Below, piece by piece: positions 19,876 through 30,860 of a DNA stretch of 64,000 bases; the stretch's first letter is position 1, and each line of letters starts with the position of its first letter. The position numbers and the translations under genes were made by a program. The stretch lies in contig CAJNDS010001768.1 in NCBI GenBank assembly GCA_905221605.1, forward strand, positions 408,616 through 472,615, in the 5' to 3' direction. Source of the DNA: Symbiodinium natans (taxonomy: Eukaryota; Sar; Dinophyceae; Suessiales; Symbiodiniaceae). The notes under the pieces are model-generated. The model was given only the letters and a program-made list of their open reading frames with translations. It did not search any database and had not been told where the DNA came from.

Positions 19876-20323
19876 CTCAGGGTTTACCTGGGACCCTATT
19901 TACTAGTTACCTACAGCTTTACGGGTTACACCTACTAAATAGGGGGTACGTACTACTAAACGAAGGCACATAGAGTTTTAGGTGTATATATATATATATA
20001 TCTCTCTCTCTCTCTCTCTCGCAGGTAAGGCTTGTTTATTTACGTCTTGCAGAAAGATTTACGAATCGGAAAAAGACGACAAAACTGCCCGGTGCTCAGT
20101 CCGCAATTACTTGCTTGTAGAGATCAGCTACCATCCCCCCTCTAGCACACTCCGGGCCACCTCAAGATTGCCAAGCCGGACGAGACCGCAAATCACTCGG
20201 CAATCGCTCCCCACCGGCATCGCAAAATTGCACTTCGGCAATGGCGACGCGGCTCTAAAGTTTCGGGACGTGTCTTCGGGTGCACATGGGGGGGGGGGGG
20301 GGGCTCTATCTTCATTGCCTACA

Positions 20324-20430
20324 CTTGGGATGTTCCACCCTTATACTAACGATCCTTAATCGCGATTCTAGTACCCTCCCCATATTGTGACCCCTATTAG
20401 TCCTATTAGTATAGGGGGGAACATCCCAAG
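20324..20430. mobile_element. Family A inverted-repeat element
   Basis: A 107-bp element with near-perfect termini CTTGGGATGTTCC and GGAACATCCCAAG. Flanks share GTAGG (ACGCTATT side: CCTACG; other side: CCTACAC), a possible imperfect target duplication. It contains no telomere array, so this may be the basic form. Confidence 0.75.
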
Positions 20431-20536
20431 CCTACGCTATTGCAAGAGGGCTCCACAGCCTCTGCGCAGGGTGGGGTGCAAGGCTAAGTCTCATCTCTTA
20501 AGGCCTTTTTGGGCCAGGATTAAGCCGAAGACGCCT

Positions 20537-20640
20537 TTGGGATGTTACCCCTTATGCTAACGGTCCTTAATAGGGATTCTGATAGTGGGGGGTTTACTCT
20601 AATCCCTACTGAGGACGGCTAGTATAAGGGGGAACATCCC
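20537..20640. mobile_element. Family A inverted-repeat element
   Basis: About 104 bp, TTGGGATGTTACCCCTTATG at the left and AGTATAAGGGGGAACATCCC at the right. The sequence following its right end (AAATATTCC...GGCA) is repeated after the half copy at 21271-21296, suggesting local duplication of element plus flank. Confidence 0.7.
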
Positions 20641-20673
20641 GAAATATTCCCATAGGGCATGGCAATCTGTCAC

Positions 20674-20740
20674 CTGTCTGAGTGCATCTCGAGCTCGCAT
20701 GGCCAGCGGGAGCAGCTGCAAATCAGCGACACATGCGTAC
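20674..20740 (-). CDS. Possible exon, unassigned
   Basis: The minus strand reads ADLQLLPLAMRARDALRQ in a GC-rich piece between a family A element and a family E repeat, with a GT-type junction at its 3' side. It may belong to the 5' part of the ankyrin-BTB gene, which lacks an identified start. Support is only an open frame and plausible composition. Confidence 0.3.
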
Positions 20741-20830
20741 CCTAGACCCAAGAGTAACCTAAGGCATAGAAAGGGCGCCCTTTTGGGTTTTTAAAAGAGG
20801 TTAGCTTTTTCATTAGGGTATACGAACCCG

Positions 20831-21108
20831 GGTCGGTGGATGAACAATAAGCCCGTTCAATTCGTCCCCCAAATCCTGGCAGAGGAATAACCAAGATACG
20901 TCTGCTACGACATGTGGAAGGCTTAGGGCTGAGGGCTTCATTCGCGGGCTTAGGCTGCTTTTATCACAGGTTCCATTCTTGCAGAACCCCTCCTAGAGTT
21001 ACCCAATGTGGAGAGCACTGTTCTTGCAGAATCCGCAGTTTCAATCCGTGGAAACTCCTGCGCAAAGATAGGCGCATGTCCGTCTAGCGGTTGGGGCACC
21101 GGTTTGTT
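20831..21108. repeat. Segmental duplication, copy 1 (copy 2 at 21829-22128)
   Basis: Both copies run from GGTCGGTG...GAACAATAA to GTTTGTTGCTTA with roughly 80-85% identity by eye. Copy 2 has gained a short TTTAGGG/CCCTAAA insertion in the middle. The reading frame is not conserved, so it is a non-coding duplication. Confidence 0.75.
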
Positions 21109-21828
21109 GCTTACCCCCCCTATTGCAAGAGGGCTTCACAACCGCTACCAGGGTAGTTGGAAGTGCGAGGCTTAGCCGGATCTATGCCCTAAACCCTAAA
21201 CCCTAAACCCTAAACCCCTAAACCCTAAACCCTAAACCCTAAACCCTAAACCCTAAACCCTAAACCCTAAGTCAGTATAAGGGGAAACATCCCAAAATAT
21301 TCCATTGAGCAGGGCAAGCCTGTCACCAGACCCAAGAGTAACCTAGGTATCAAAAAGGCTGGCCTTTTTGTTTTGAAGGGTTTAGGGTTTAGGGTTTAGG
21401 GTTTAGGGTTTAGGGTTTAGGGTTTAGGGTTTAGGGTTTAGGGTTTAGGGTTTAGGGTTTAGGGTTTAGGGTTTAGGGTTTAGGGTTTAGGGTTTAGGGA
21501 CCCTGAATCTCAAAACAGGGAATAAGGGCCTACCCCGCGTCCTCGTTGCGAATCAGTAACAAGATTATAGTAAGGGTACCCGTTGTGGGTTGGTTACTGT
21601 ACAGGGGAACCTTGAAAACCCAAAGAAGGGCAAACAGGGTACCCTAAACCCTAAAGAGTAAGAATTCCGCTTGTAGCCTTTAACCCTGCTTCGAACGCAA
21701 ACCAACCCTGGGGACCATGTGACTCCCAAAATTAGGGAGGGGGGGGGGGGGAGGGGCTTAGGGGTTCACAGGTTTAGGAGTTTCGGGTGTAGGGAAGCAG
21801 AACCTTTAGTTAATAGGGGGTCGGTGTA

Positions 21829-22128
21829 TGAACAATAAACCCGTTCATGTAGTCCAAATCCTGGCTGGGGAATAGAGATACGTCGTCTACGACATCTCGA
21901 AGGTTTAGGGTTTAGGGCTAAAACCCTAAACCTTAAACCCTGAACCCACTTCATTCGGGGGCTTAGGCTTCTTTTACTCGCAGGTTCCTTCCATGCAGTT
22001 TCCCTCCTAAGGTTTCCGAATATGGAGAGCACTATTCTTGCAGAACCCGAAGTGTCAATCCGAAGGAAACTCCTGCGCAAAGATAGGTGCATGTCCGTCT
22101 AGCCGTTGTGGCACAGGTTTGTTGCTTA
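21829..22128. repeat. Segmental duplication, copy 2 (copy 1 at 20831-21108)
   Basis: Diverged copy of 20831-21108, about 1 kb away in the same orientation. It contains a telomere-like insertion at about 21903-21950 at a point where copy 1 has only a short divergent stretch, a before/after comparison for repeat gain. Confidence 0.75.
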
Positions 22129-22410
22129 GGGGCTCAAGGGCTCGAAGGCCGGGTTCAGGGTTTAGGGGTCGGAATGCAGGATTTATGCCAAACCCTCAAC
22201 CCTGAAACAGACCCCGGCCACATGACAAAGAGACCCGGCTAAGGGATACTCCTAAATGCAGCCCTGAACCCAACACTCATCCAGTAACCTCCCAAAAGTT
22301 GGAAAATCATTAATCTCATGTTCCAGGAGAGGGTTGCTAAAGGAAATCCCGGCACGAATCGTCCTTAAACCATGTTCCAACTTTATGGAATTTACTGCAA
22401 ACCCTAACAC

Positions 22411-22511
22411 TTGGGATGTTCCCCCTTATACGAACAGTCCTTCATAAAGATTAGAATAGGGGGTACTACAATCCCTCGTCAGGACTGCTAGTATGAGGGG
22501 GAACATCCCAA
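22411..22511. mobile_element. Family A inverted-repeat element with possible 9-bp target duplication
   Basis: A 101-bp element with termini TTGGGATGTTCCCCC and GGGGGAACATCCCAA. On the minus strand the flanks are GTGTTACGG before and GTGTTAGGG after, 8 of 9 identical. No telomere array inside. Confidence 0.75.
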
Positions 22512-22649
22512 CCGTAACACCCCAAAACCTGAACGGAGCACAAGAAATTTGAGAGGTTTTCTCTCGAGCGGGCCCCTATCTGGGGTAGGCTTTGGGGGCC
22601 CTATTTAAAATGTGACGGAGAGTAGAAGGAGCAGTTGCTGTTGGCCACA

Positions 22650-24368
22650 TCATGTGTCGGCACCATCCAGCAAGAGTGCGATCTCACTGCGGCCAAGCTC
22701 CGTTGCTAGCGTGAGGGCTGTGCGGCCATCGCTGTTTGCCACGGCCTTGTTGGCACCGGCCTCCACCAGCAAAGTCGCGACGTCAAGATGGCCATGGCGA
22801 GTTGCGAACATCCTTGGGGACTAAATGAACCCTAACAGGGTTTATCGTTCATATACCTTAATAGGAATTATAGTACTCAGGGTATATGACCCCCCAAATT
22901 TTAGGGCTCATTTCGTCCCCAAGGATCAGGGCCGTGTGGCCAGCGTTGCTGACCACGTCCTTGTCTGCACCGGCCTCCACCAGAAAGCGCGCGACGTCAA
23001 CTTGACCCGACCGAGCTGCTGCCGTCAGGGCCGTGAGGCCGAATTTGTCTGTGATGTCCTTGCCGGCACCAGCCTCCACCAGCAAACGCACGACTTCAAG
23101 ACGACCCTTGTGAGCTGCTAAAATCAGGGCTGTGCAGCTACTGCTGGTGCCGGTCGCATCCTTGTCGGCACCAGCCTCCAGCAGCAAGCGCACAACTTCA
23201 GCATGGCCCGCGGCGGATGCCCTGAGCAGCGGCCCCTCAGCGCTTGCGTTGACCACGTTCGGGTCCAAGGGAAGCTGCAATAGAGACTCGACCTGCAGCC
23301 GGGGCTAAGGGCTTGAAGCTGTCTTTGCGGTTCCTTCACAAGTTGCTTTTCCATCTGGTCACTTCTCTCAACTATGGTCCAGCTGTTTACTTGTAGAAGA
23401 GACGGCTCCGAATCATTAGGGTAACCAACAAGGACCATAGTTTTGTGCGTAGCCTGAAGCTCTGCAACCACCCCCCACCCCCGCCTCGCTCGCGAGGCCA
23501 TCTCGACAAGCCGTTAGGAGCTCGTCCACTTGCGTGCTGGAAGCGTCGGTGAACGCCTGCCTTGGGGAGAATCTCTAAACTTGGGCCTGCGCATGAGACT
23601 TTAGAATACCGTATCTGGACGGTATACATAGGCTGTATCAATCCCTGTAAACTCACAAGCTGCCTAAACCCTAAACCCTAAACCCTGGACCCTAAACCCT
23701 AAACCCAAAACCCTACACCCGAAAGCCTAACCCTAACCCTAAACCGTACACCCTAAACCCTAAACTGATAATCTCCAGGGTGCACCACCACGTCCAGGTC
23801 CAGGGGAGCATCTAGCAATTCAGCGTCGTCCAGAGTCGCACCATGGAGGAAAAGCCTCTGCCTCTTAGGGGGCTGAATACCAAAGATCATTGCGGTTTAG
23901 GGTTTAGGGTTTAGGGTTTAGGGTTTAGGGTTTAGGGTTTAGGGTTTATAGGGTTTAGGGACCCCGGCCCCACTTGGAGGTTCATGGTACTTATTGACCA
24001 GTTAAAACTGCACTTATAACTGTACTTACATTAGTAATAAGTACCATGAACCTCCAAGTAGCCCAAAAAGGTTTACCTTTCATTTGCAATCGGATTATAT
24101 ATGTATTTATATATATATATATATTTATTTATTTATATTCATATTGATAGTTATATTTGTTTTCTATCTATATCTACTCTTTTAATTGTTTATATACATC
24201 TATAATGACCAAAAGGGATAGAGGTTAACTACCCAGCCCCTAAGGCCTGAACCGGGGCGGCAGCCCGTGCAAGTGATGCAGACGCCGCTTCACGTCCATC
24301 ACGCTGCCCACCTCCTCCAGGGGCACGCTCGTGAGCTCTTCCCCAGAGAGCATCCGGATGCGCAGCAT
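22650..24368 (-). CDS. Ubiquitin-like plus ankyrin-repeat protein gene
   Basis: Exon 1 (24368-24247) starts with ATG and encodes MLRIRMLSGEELTSVPLEEV..., the first half of a ubiquitin-like fold common at the N-terminus of dinoflagellate ankyrin proteins. A GC-AG intron (GC duplicated) joins it to exon 2 (23861 to about 23775): the junction reads LPPRFRQRLFLHG. The ankyrin exon (23292-22928) encodes about three and a half repeats (GHAEVVRLLLEAGADKD, GRLEVVRLLVEAGAGKD, GQVDVARFLVEAGADKD). The last exon (22812-22650) completes the fourth and fifth repeats and ends in TGA. Sequence at 23501-23300 is open in another frame and probably includes another exon between the UBL and ankyrin parts; I could not fix its borders. 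Ankyrin repeats bind proteins; the function is otherwise unknown. About 100-300 nt separate it from the next gene upstream, all on the same strand. Confidence 0.8.
22813..22927 (-). mobile_element. Family D introner: GA-AG intron with inverted-repeat ends and GAT duplication
   Basis: Sense: exon ends GGCCCT; intron starts GATCCTTGGGGACGAAATG and ends CATTTAGTCCCCAAG; the next exon starts GATGTTC. GAT is duplicated (22925-22927, 22810-22812). The inverted termini match over about 24 bases with three mismatches. Removing 115 nt restores an ankyrin repeat (HTALMFATRHGHLDVA). It has no long telomere array, which suggests this element is a minimal introner. Related copy: 62554-62672. Confidence 0.85.
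23972..24059. mobile_element. MITE with perfect 24-bp inverted repeats
   Basis: An 88-bp element starting ACTTGGAGGTTCATGG and ending CCATGAACCTCCAAGT; the terminal 24 bases are perfectly inverted. The loop is AT-rich (repeats of ACTGTACTTA). It lies in the first intron of the UBL-ankyrin gene. Related sequence occurs near 37000-37130 and 61960-62040. Confidence 0.85.
24084..24215. repeat. AT-rich low-complexity tract
   Basis: TATATATTTATTTA-type sequence of about 130 bp within the first intron of the UBL-ankyrin gene. No coding or structural signal beyond low complexity. Confidence 0.8.
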
Positions 24369-24679
24369 TTCAAGGGACGAAAGGAGGGACCCTTAATAAG
24401 CCTTAGGGGTAATTTAGGGGTTCTTTGGGAGCTACTTAAGTATGTATAGGGACCCCTGAAGCATCTGAGTCAGCCGGTGACTCCTGATATTGCCCCGTTC
24501 GAGCCCAAAGCGACTGCGTAGCAAGCTCATGCTCCTGATCGCACAGCCTGCACCCTAAACCCTAGAACCTTAAGCCGCAAGCCCTAAACCGTAAAACCCT
24601 ACACCCAAAACCAACCCTAACCCTAAACCCTAAACCCTAAACCCTAAACCCTAAACCCTAAACCCTAAACCCCAAACCC

Positions 24680-26984
24680 TTCAGCTCCTCATCCCTGGGC
24701 CCATCGAAGAATGGATGAGGGTTTAGGGCTTAGGGTGTAGGATTTGGGGTTCAGGGAATGGGGCTTCCTGCAAACCCCAAACCCCGGGCCCAACTCAGTA
24801 AACCCTACAGAGAACAGCGCAGACTGCGTTTTAGGATTTAGGGTTCAGGGTTCAGGGTTTAGGGTTCAGTTACCCTAAACCCTACAACCTGCCAACACAG
24901 TGCCGCCCTAGTTTTCAGAAACCCCCTTCCCCCCCCCCCCCCCACGGAGCAAAGAGTCGTCGGCCACCGACGTGTAGGTCAAAAGCAGCATGATCTGAGC
25001 TGCGGTTTAGGGTTGTGTTTAGTTTAGGGTTTAAGGTTTAGGGTTGAGGGCTTCGCGTATATTTTTTTTGGGGGGGGGGTCATTGTGGCGCTATGACGCC
25101 TCAACAGACCAATCCTATCATTACCCTCAAGCCCAACCGTCAAACCCTCTAACCCGCCAAACCCTCAAACCCTAAACCCTAAACCATGTCAACGTACACA
25201 CCTTATTCGATCTTTCCAGATATGGCCCGAGACACGAGCTGAATGATTGACCGACAGCATCTCCTGATGATGCCTATGGCTTTGCTAGGCCCAAGAGTAA
25301 GCTAGGAATACCAGGGGGACCTTTTGGTGTCACGGGGCTTGCAAGGGAAACCTAAACTCCTCAAGAAAAAGAAGAAGGGCCTACTGTTTAGGGTTTAGGT
25401 CCCGAAAACCTACTCTGTCCTCAAAGTGTCCGGTTAGACCAGAGGCTGTCGAACAAACCTAAGCCCTCCCAAAACCCAAAACCCTAACTAAACCCTGAAC
25501 CCTGAACCCTGAACCCTGAACCCTGAACCCTAAACCCTAAACCCTAAACCCTAAACCCTAAACCCTAAACCCTAAACCCTAAACCCTAAACCCTAAACCC
25601 TAAACCCTAACCCTAAACCCCAAAAAAGCCACCAAGCAAGAGAGAGCCCCTCTTCCAGTCGAGTCGCCGCGATGTCCCCGCGCTTGACGACCTAAGTAAG
25701 AGTCAAAGGGTTCAGGGGTTTAGGGTTTAGGGTTTAGGGTTTAGGGTTTAGGGTTCAGGGTTCAGGGTTTAGGTTTTAGCGTTGGGGTTTAGGGGTTTGG
25801 TCTAGATGTCGTAGTTTCGAGGAGACATTATGGCACTTGCTCCTTGAGGAATAGATCAATGTTGCACCGGTTTTAGTATTGATGGGGTCTAGAATCACAA
25901 GTTTCGAAAACTTGTTCTGCGAACTGAGTTTGTTGGGGTCACCCGCTATTATCACAAGTTTCTTTGTTCTCCGGATGGTCGTTTTTTTAAGGGTCGGTGT
26001 TTAGGGTAGTTAAGGGCTTACGCTGTAAGGCTTGAGGCCCTGAGGGCCTTGGGCTCCAGGAATCATAAAGAGCCAGAGCCCAGAGAATCCAGGAAGCTAA
26101 GCCCGGCCAGTTCCATTTAAAGCCGTTCTGAACTTTGTTACGCAACGAGGCCCCAGACAAATTTCGTGAGAGGTAGTCCACAAGCCAGCCCGATTCACAT
26201 TAACAAATCTGTTGCGTCATGACCCTAAACCCTAAACCCTAAACCCTCAACCCTAAACCCTAAACCCCAAAACCCTCAACCCTAAACCCTCAACCCTAAA
26301 CCCTAAACCCTCTACAATACACAGGCCCGGCCAGGGGGATCCTGAGCAAGGCAGGAAAGCTTCAGGCCTCAAGGACCTCAAGGCTTGAGGCCCTGAGGGC
26401 CTTGGGGTCTGAGGCTTTATATAGGTTGGGGTTTAGGGTTTAGGGTTTAGGGTTTAGGGTTTAGGGTTTAGGGTTTAGGGTTTAGGGTTTAGGGTTTAGG
26501 GTTTAGGGTTTAGGGTTTTTAGGGTTTAGGGTTTAGGGTTTAGGGTTTAGGGTTTTGGGTTTGGGGTTTGTTTGGGGGGGGGGGGGGGGGGACCCCACGC
26601 ACGCCATTTTTTGGAATGGAGGGTCCAAATTTGTTTGGGGGGGGGAGGGTCCCTTATTAAAGCCAGTGCAACATTGAGACGTCAAGGGCACGATCACATT
26701 GTTGAGGCTAGTATGAATCAAAAATCGAGGGTACGCGCTCGTCGAAGATTAGACGTTTCTTATCCAGCGCTGTCACTGTATCTGCACCTTTGGAATGAGC
26801 TTCGAAGTTGGGAATGGTGTACTTATACACTACCCTTGAGCCCTCAACCTTACACCCTAGGCCCTAACCCTAAACCTTAAACCCTAGGCCCTAAACCCTA
26901 AGCCCTGAACCCTAAACCCTCGGCCAAGGGGCGATATCCCACCACCAGTACTGAGGCTCGAAGCCATCGATGAAGAAGCCGTAC
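24680..26984 (-). CDS. Partial membrane (channel-like) protein gene, four or more short exons
   Basis: Four pieces join into one continuous reading: 26984-26933 (YGFFIDGFEPQYWWWDI), 25691-25674 (VVKRGD, an 18-nt exon), 24994-24944 (IMLLLTYTSVADDSLLR) and 24717-24680 (FFDGPRDEELK). A WWWDI-VVKR motif followed by a hydrophobic helix resembles the transmembrane region of ion-channel-like proteins that are abundant in dinoflagellates; that recognition is from memory of the family and was not searched. ATC is duplicated at the second junction, and the first donor appears to be GC. Sequence near 24451-24555 may encode the next segment. Upstream exons (27105-27155, 31772-31826) could belong to the same gene. 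Introns contain CCCTAAA/TTTAGGG arrays and a family E repeat at 25292-25383. Confidence 0.5.
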
Positions 26985-29644
26985 CTGCACATGACGATTC
27001 CATGGACATGGACCTATACACGCTAGAGGGTTTAGGGTTTGGGGTTTAGGGTTTAGGGTTCAAGGTTTAGGGTGTAGGGTTTACCTGGGACCCTATTTAC
27101 TGCATAACAGCGAGAGGTTCATCGTCATCCAGAAGGTGAAGCAAAACACAGTTTAAGGGTTCGGGCTTAGGGTTTAGGGTTTGGGGTTTAGGGTTGAGGG
27201 TTTCAGTATAAACTCTAATCCCGAAGCCATGGTGAAGTGTCGAGCTTCGGATTGAGGGTCATCCGAAACACTAAATCAGGCAAGGGTCCTTAATACACCC
27301 CAACCCCCAAAACACGCTACCGCCTAAAAACCCAAAATCCTAAAACCTAATCCCCCGACCTCAATACTTCTAAGCTACATAAACCCCTAACTTTAACAAT
27401 ATGAAGCTCCAGGTTACGAACTCACTAAACCCACAAAACCCCTCACCGGCTGAGTTTGGCAGGGAGACTGGAAGCTCAAAGTGCATGCACAGTACCCAGA
27501 ATCCGCAATGGCTACCGACTCTCAGCACTTAAGCGAAAGCCCGAAGCCGTAAGCCCTAAACCCTTAACCCTGAACCCTGAACCCCAAACCCTAACCTCCT
27601 AACCCCCCCCCCACCCCTAATTCCCGGTAGGTTCGATTCGTTCTTAAGACCCCTCTTAAGCCAACAGGAGCCTCAATTCCGTAATTCCATACTAAAGAAC
27701 CACGAGACCCAAAAGTAGCCTAGGAATTTAACAAGGGTGCCGATTGTTCGTTTCGAGGGGCTCATAAGGGGACCTGACCCCTAAACCCTGAACCCTAAAC
27801 CCTAAACCCTAAACCCTAAACCCCAAACCCTAAACCGTCCAAAAAAGGGAACAAGGGCCTCCTTGGCATGAAGGGAGCTTAATTCTTAACATAGCTAGGA
27901 AACAGTATTCCCCTTGCAGTCCCTCTATAACGAGACACCCTAAACCCGAAACCCTAAACCCTAAACCCTAGACCCTAAACCCTAAACCCTAGACCCTAAA
28001 CCCTATCTGCCCCCAAATACCCTAAACCCTATCTGCCCCCAAAGACCCTAAACCGGGAGATTAAGGGTCAGGTGGGATTAAGGGTCGGGTGGTAGACCTG
28101 GGAATGTGCTGCTACAGCAAGAAACCTTAGGTCATTGGCCCAGAATTCCCCATGTGAAGGGTTTAAGATTTAGGGTATAGGGTTCAGGGCTTAAAGGTTC
28201 GCGTTCACGTATCAGATTGCTATGATCGCAGCATCCATGCTGAGGCATGATGAGGTCAGGCCCTTTGCCCGAGTAGTTAGATGTGAAACAATGGGGCCGC
28301 ATTTTCAATACACCGTTGCAGCTTGAGAAAAAACCGTGCGGGTTTAAGGCTTCAGGGTTGAGGCTTAAGAGTTCAGTGTCTAGGGAAGTGTTGGTTTTGT
28401 CGTTTAGGGTTTAAGGTTCTTCCAGAAACCCTAACCCTAAACCCCTAGACCCCCCAACCCCTAAGCCCCTAAAACGCTAAACCCCTAAAACCCCTAAAAT
28501 GCTAAACCCCTAAATGCTAAACCCCTAAACCCCTAAACCCCCTAAAACCCTAAACCCCTAAACACCCTCAAACCCTAAACCTCCTGAAACCCTAAACAGC
28601 TGGACGCCCTAAACCCTAAAACCCCGAAACACCCCACAAACACAAAACCCCTAAAACCCAAAACAACCCTAAACCCCTAAACCCCTAAACCCTAACTAAA
28701 CCCCCCAAAAACCCTGAACCCCTAAACCCTTCAAACCCTCAAGCCCTGCACCCCTAAACCCCTAAACCCTAAACCCTAAACCCTAGACCCTAAACCCATG
28801 ACCTAAACCCCCAAAAAGCCTCCGGTGGTTCGCCGGGCTGTTTCGGTCATCCAAGCGCCAGATGACCAAATACAGCCTGCCAGCTGCAGCTCCAAACAAA
28901 AAGGCCCCAAAACCGGTAGGGTTCGGTTGGGTTTAGGGTTTAGGGGTTCTAGGGGTTTAGGGGTTTTAGGGGTTTGGGGGTTTAGGGGTGTAGGGGTTTG
29001 GGGGTTTGGGGGTTTAGGTCGTTTAGGGGTTTAGGGGTTTAGGGGCAGCTCAACCCAAGCCCCAAAACCTGTAGAGTGTAGGGGTTTACGGTTTATAGGC
29101 TTTAGGGTTTAGAGGTTTAGGGTTTTAGGGTTTGGGGTGTCGAGGTTTAGGGTTTTAGGGCTTTCAGGGGTTTTTGGGTTGTAGGGGTTTAGAGGTTTTT
29201 TTGGGTTTAGCGGTTGAGGGGTTGAGGGGTTGATGCGTTTAAGGGTTTAGGGGTTCAGGGGGTTCAGGGCTACCTCTCCACAACAAGAGAGCCCAATGCC
29301 CGGTAGCTAAGCAAAACACCTTAGCTCAAAATCAGGACCTAGACGAAGTAGGGTGTATGTTGCTAGTAGGGGAGGTGCAGCCCAGACTTGATCAAGTTCA
29401 AGGGGTTTCGGGCCTCGAGGGTTTAGGGTTTGGGTTTCGGGCTTTCGGGTTAGGGCTTGAAGGTTCTCAAGCCTAAACCCGAATCTTGTGCTGGAGGGTT
29501 TGGGGTTTAGGGCTGCGGACTTTAGAAGTGGCACTCGAACACGAAAGATTCCGAAGCCTATCAAGGTCTAGGGTTCCTAGGGTTTAGGGTTTTGGGGTTC
29601 AGGTTTAGGGTTTAGGGTTTAGGGTTCAGGGTTTAGGTTCAGGG
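26985..29644. repeat. Telomere-repeat mosaic with degenerate 8-bp variants
   Basis: Arrays at 27027-27090, 27930-28060 and 28430-28800. The last drifts to CCCCTAAA-type units and is matched by GGGGTTTA-type units at 28930-29270, inverted around a 120-bp GC-rich piece (28810-28930) that could be an exon. A family E repeat with a CCCTAAA array inside lies at 27706-27870. A possible exon at 27105-27155 reads as a hydrophobic helix on the minus strand. No other gene is supported. Confidence 0.6.
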
Positions 29645-29913
29645 CGGCGTGCAGGCCACTGGCTTCGGCCCTGCTGCAGCCCTGGGCCGCGAACTCGAAA
29701 CTGCCCGTTTTTTTTCCGGGCCGGTTGCTGGACGAACTGCGCTGCAAGAGGCTTCTGTTCCGAGAGGGTCTTTGCGACGACGACCGCGTGGAAGCTAGAC
29801 TTGACAATGAAGTGGTTGACAATCGCCGCGAGGGCTTGCAGACACCTGGCTTGGATGGTCTCTTGGTCGAAGCGTTGGACCTTTGCTAGGATTGCCACGC
29901 AGTATTTGTTCAT
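29645..29913 (-). CDS. Probable exon, unknown protein
   Basis: The frame reads NKYCVAILAKVQRFDQETIQ..., then VNHFIVKSSFHAVVVAKTL and a basic, glycine-rich tail, before running into a TTTAGGG array where the true exon must already have ended. The composition is coding-like and it sits between arrays like the confirmed exons. I recognise no domain. The ATG at the start may be internal. Confidence 0.45.
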
Positions 29914-30604
29914 CGGACCTTACCTACAAACGGTGTCAGATTGTCCAACCGGATCTAAGCATGAACCCTGAACCCGAAAGCCACCGACACCGAGCCCACG
30001 ATTCCCCCCTGAATAGTTTGCTATCTGTTCTGAAAAGGAGGCTAAGGAAGGAGGTGCCGTCCACAACCAACTTAGGGTTTAGGGTTTGGGCTTAGGGCTG
30101 AAAGAACAGGAAGGGCTATGTACCGAAATACCAAATTCCGTAAAGAAGAACCAGTAAGACAATGATTGCTCCGCAGAACATAGCATGAAAGATAGTTGAT
30201 GACTTTCGATTGGTTCACGGTTTCGCACTAAACCCTCCAAACAGTAAACCCTAAACCCTAAACCCTCCAGATGTTGAACCCTAAGCCCTAAACCCTAAAC
30301 CCCAAGCCCTTAACCCGAAAGGGCCAAGAAGCAGCAGCGGGATGCCAATGCCTTGGCTCGCGGGCTGTGGGCTTAGGGATTGAGGACCCCTAAACCCTAA
30401 AACCTAAGCCCTAAACCCTAAACCCTAGACCCTAAACCCTAAACACTAAACCCTAAACCCTAAACCCTAAACCCTAAACCCTGAACCCTGAACCCTAAAC
30501 CCTAAACCCTAGCCCAAACCCTAAACCACCCCGAGTTCCGAGCAGCCCTCCGACCCTACACCCTACACCCTAAACCGTAAGCCCTAAACCCTAAACCCTA
30601 AACC

Positions 30605-30708
30605 TTGAAGGACTCTACCATGGGGCCCCGAGGTTCCACCCTTAGGTTTGGGCATGCGCTTCTTTAAAGGAATCTTAGGAGCTGTGCCAGGAGTTGATGA
30701 AGGGAACC
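30605..30708 (-). CDS. Probable exon encoding a basic, proline-rich segment
   Basis: The minus strand reads TPGTAPKIPLKKRMPKPKGG and continues GTSGPHGRVLQ, flanked by a CCCTAAA array on one side and TTTAGGG on the other, as for confirmed exons. No domain recognised. Confidence 0.4.
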
Positions 30709-30732
30709 CTAGGGTTTAGGGTTTAGGGTTTA

Positions 30733-30860
30733 TGGGTTTACGGGTTTACGGGTTTACGGGTTTACGGGTTTACGGGTTTACGGGTTTACGGGTTTACGGG
30801 TTTACGGGTTTACGGGTTTACGGGTTTACGGGTTTACGGGTTTACGGGTTTACGGGTTTA
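30733..30860. repeat. Homogeneous TTTACGG variant array
   Basis: About 17 consecutive copies of GGGTTTAC with almost no deviation, flanked by ordinary TTTAGGG units. Local expansion of a single mutated unit is the simple explanation. Confidence 0.9.

Larger units (their letters stand above)
19876..22649. repeat. Mosaic of inverted-repeat elements, telomere-like arrays and a duplication
   Basis: Contains a TA/CT microsatellite (about 19985-20020), a G15 run (20289-20303), three full family A elements, arrays at 21185-21270 (CCCTAAA) and 21374-21498 (TTTAGGG), and family E repeats starting near 20746 and 21323 (consensus GACCCAAGAGTAACCTAGG). A 280-bp diverged duplication is listed separately. 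Open frames on both strands are not conserved between the two duplicate copies, so I do not call them genes. Confidence 0.65.

Noticed and set aside
19982-20359. 125-aa plus-strand ORF
   Set aside because: Begins in a TA/CT microsatellite, crosses a G15 run and enters a family A element; no conserved exon structure.
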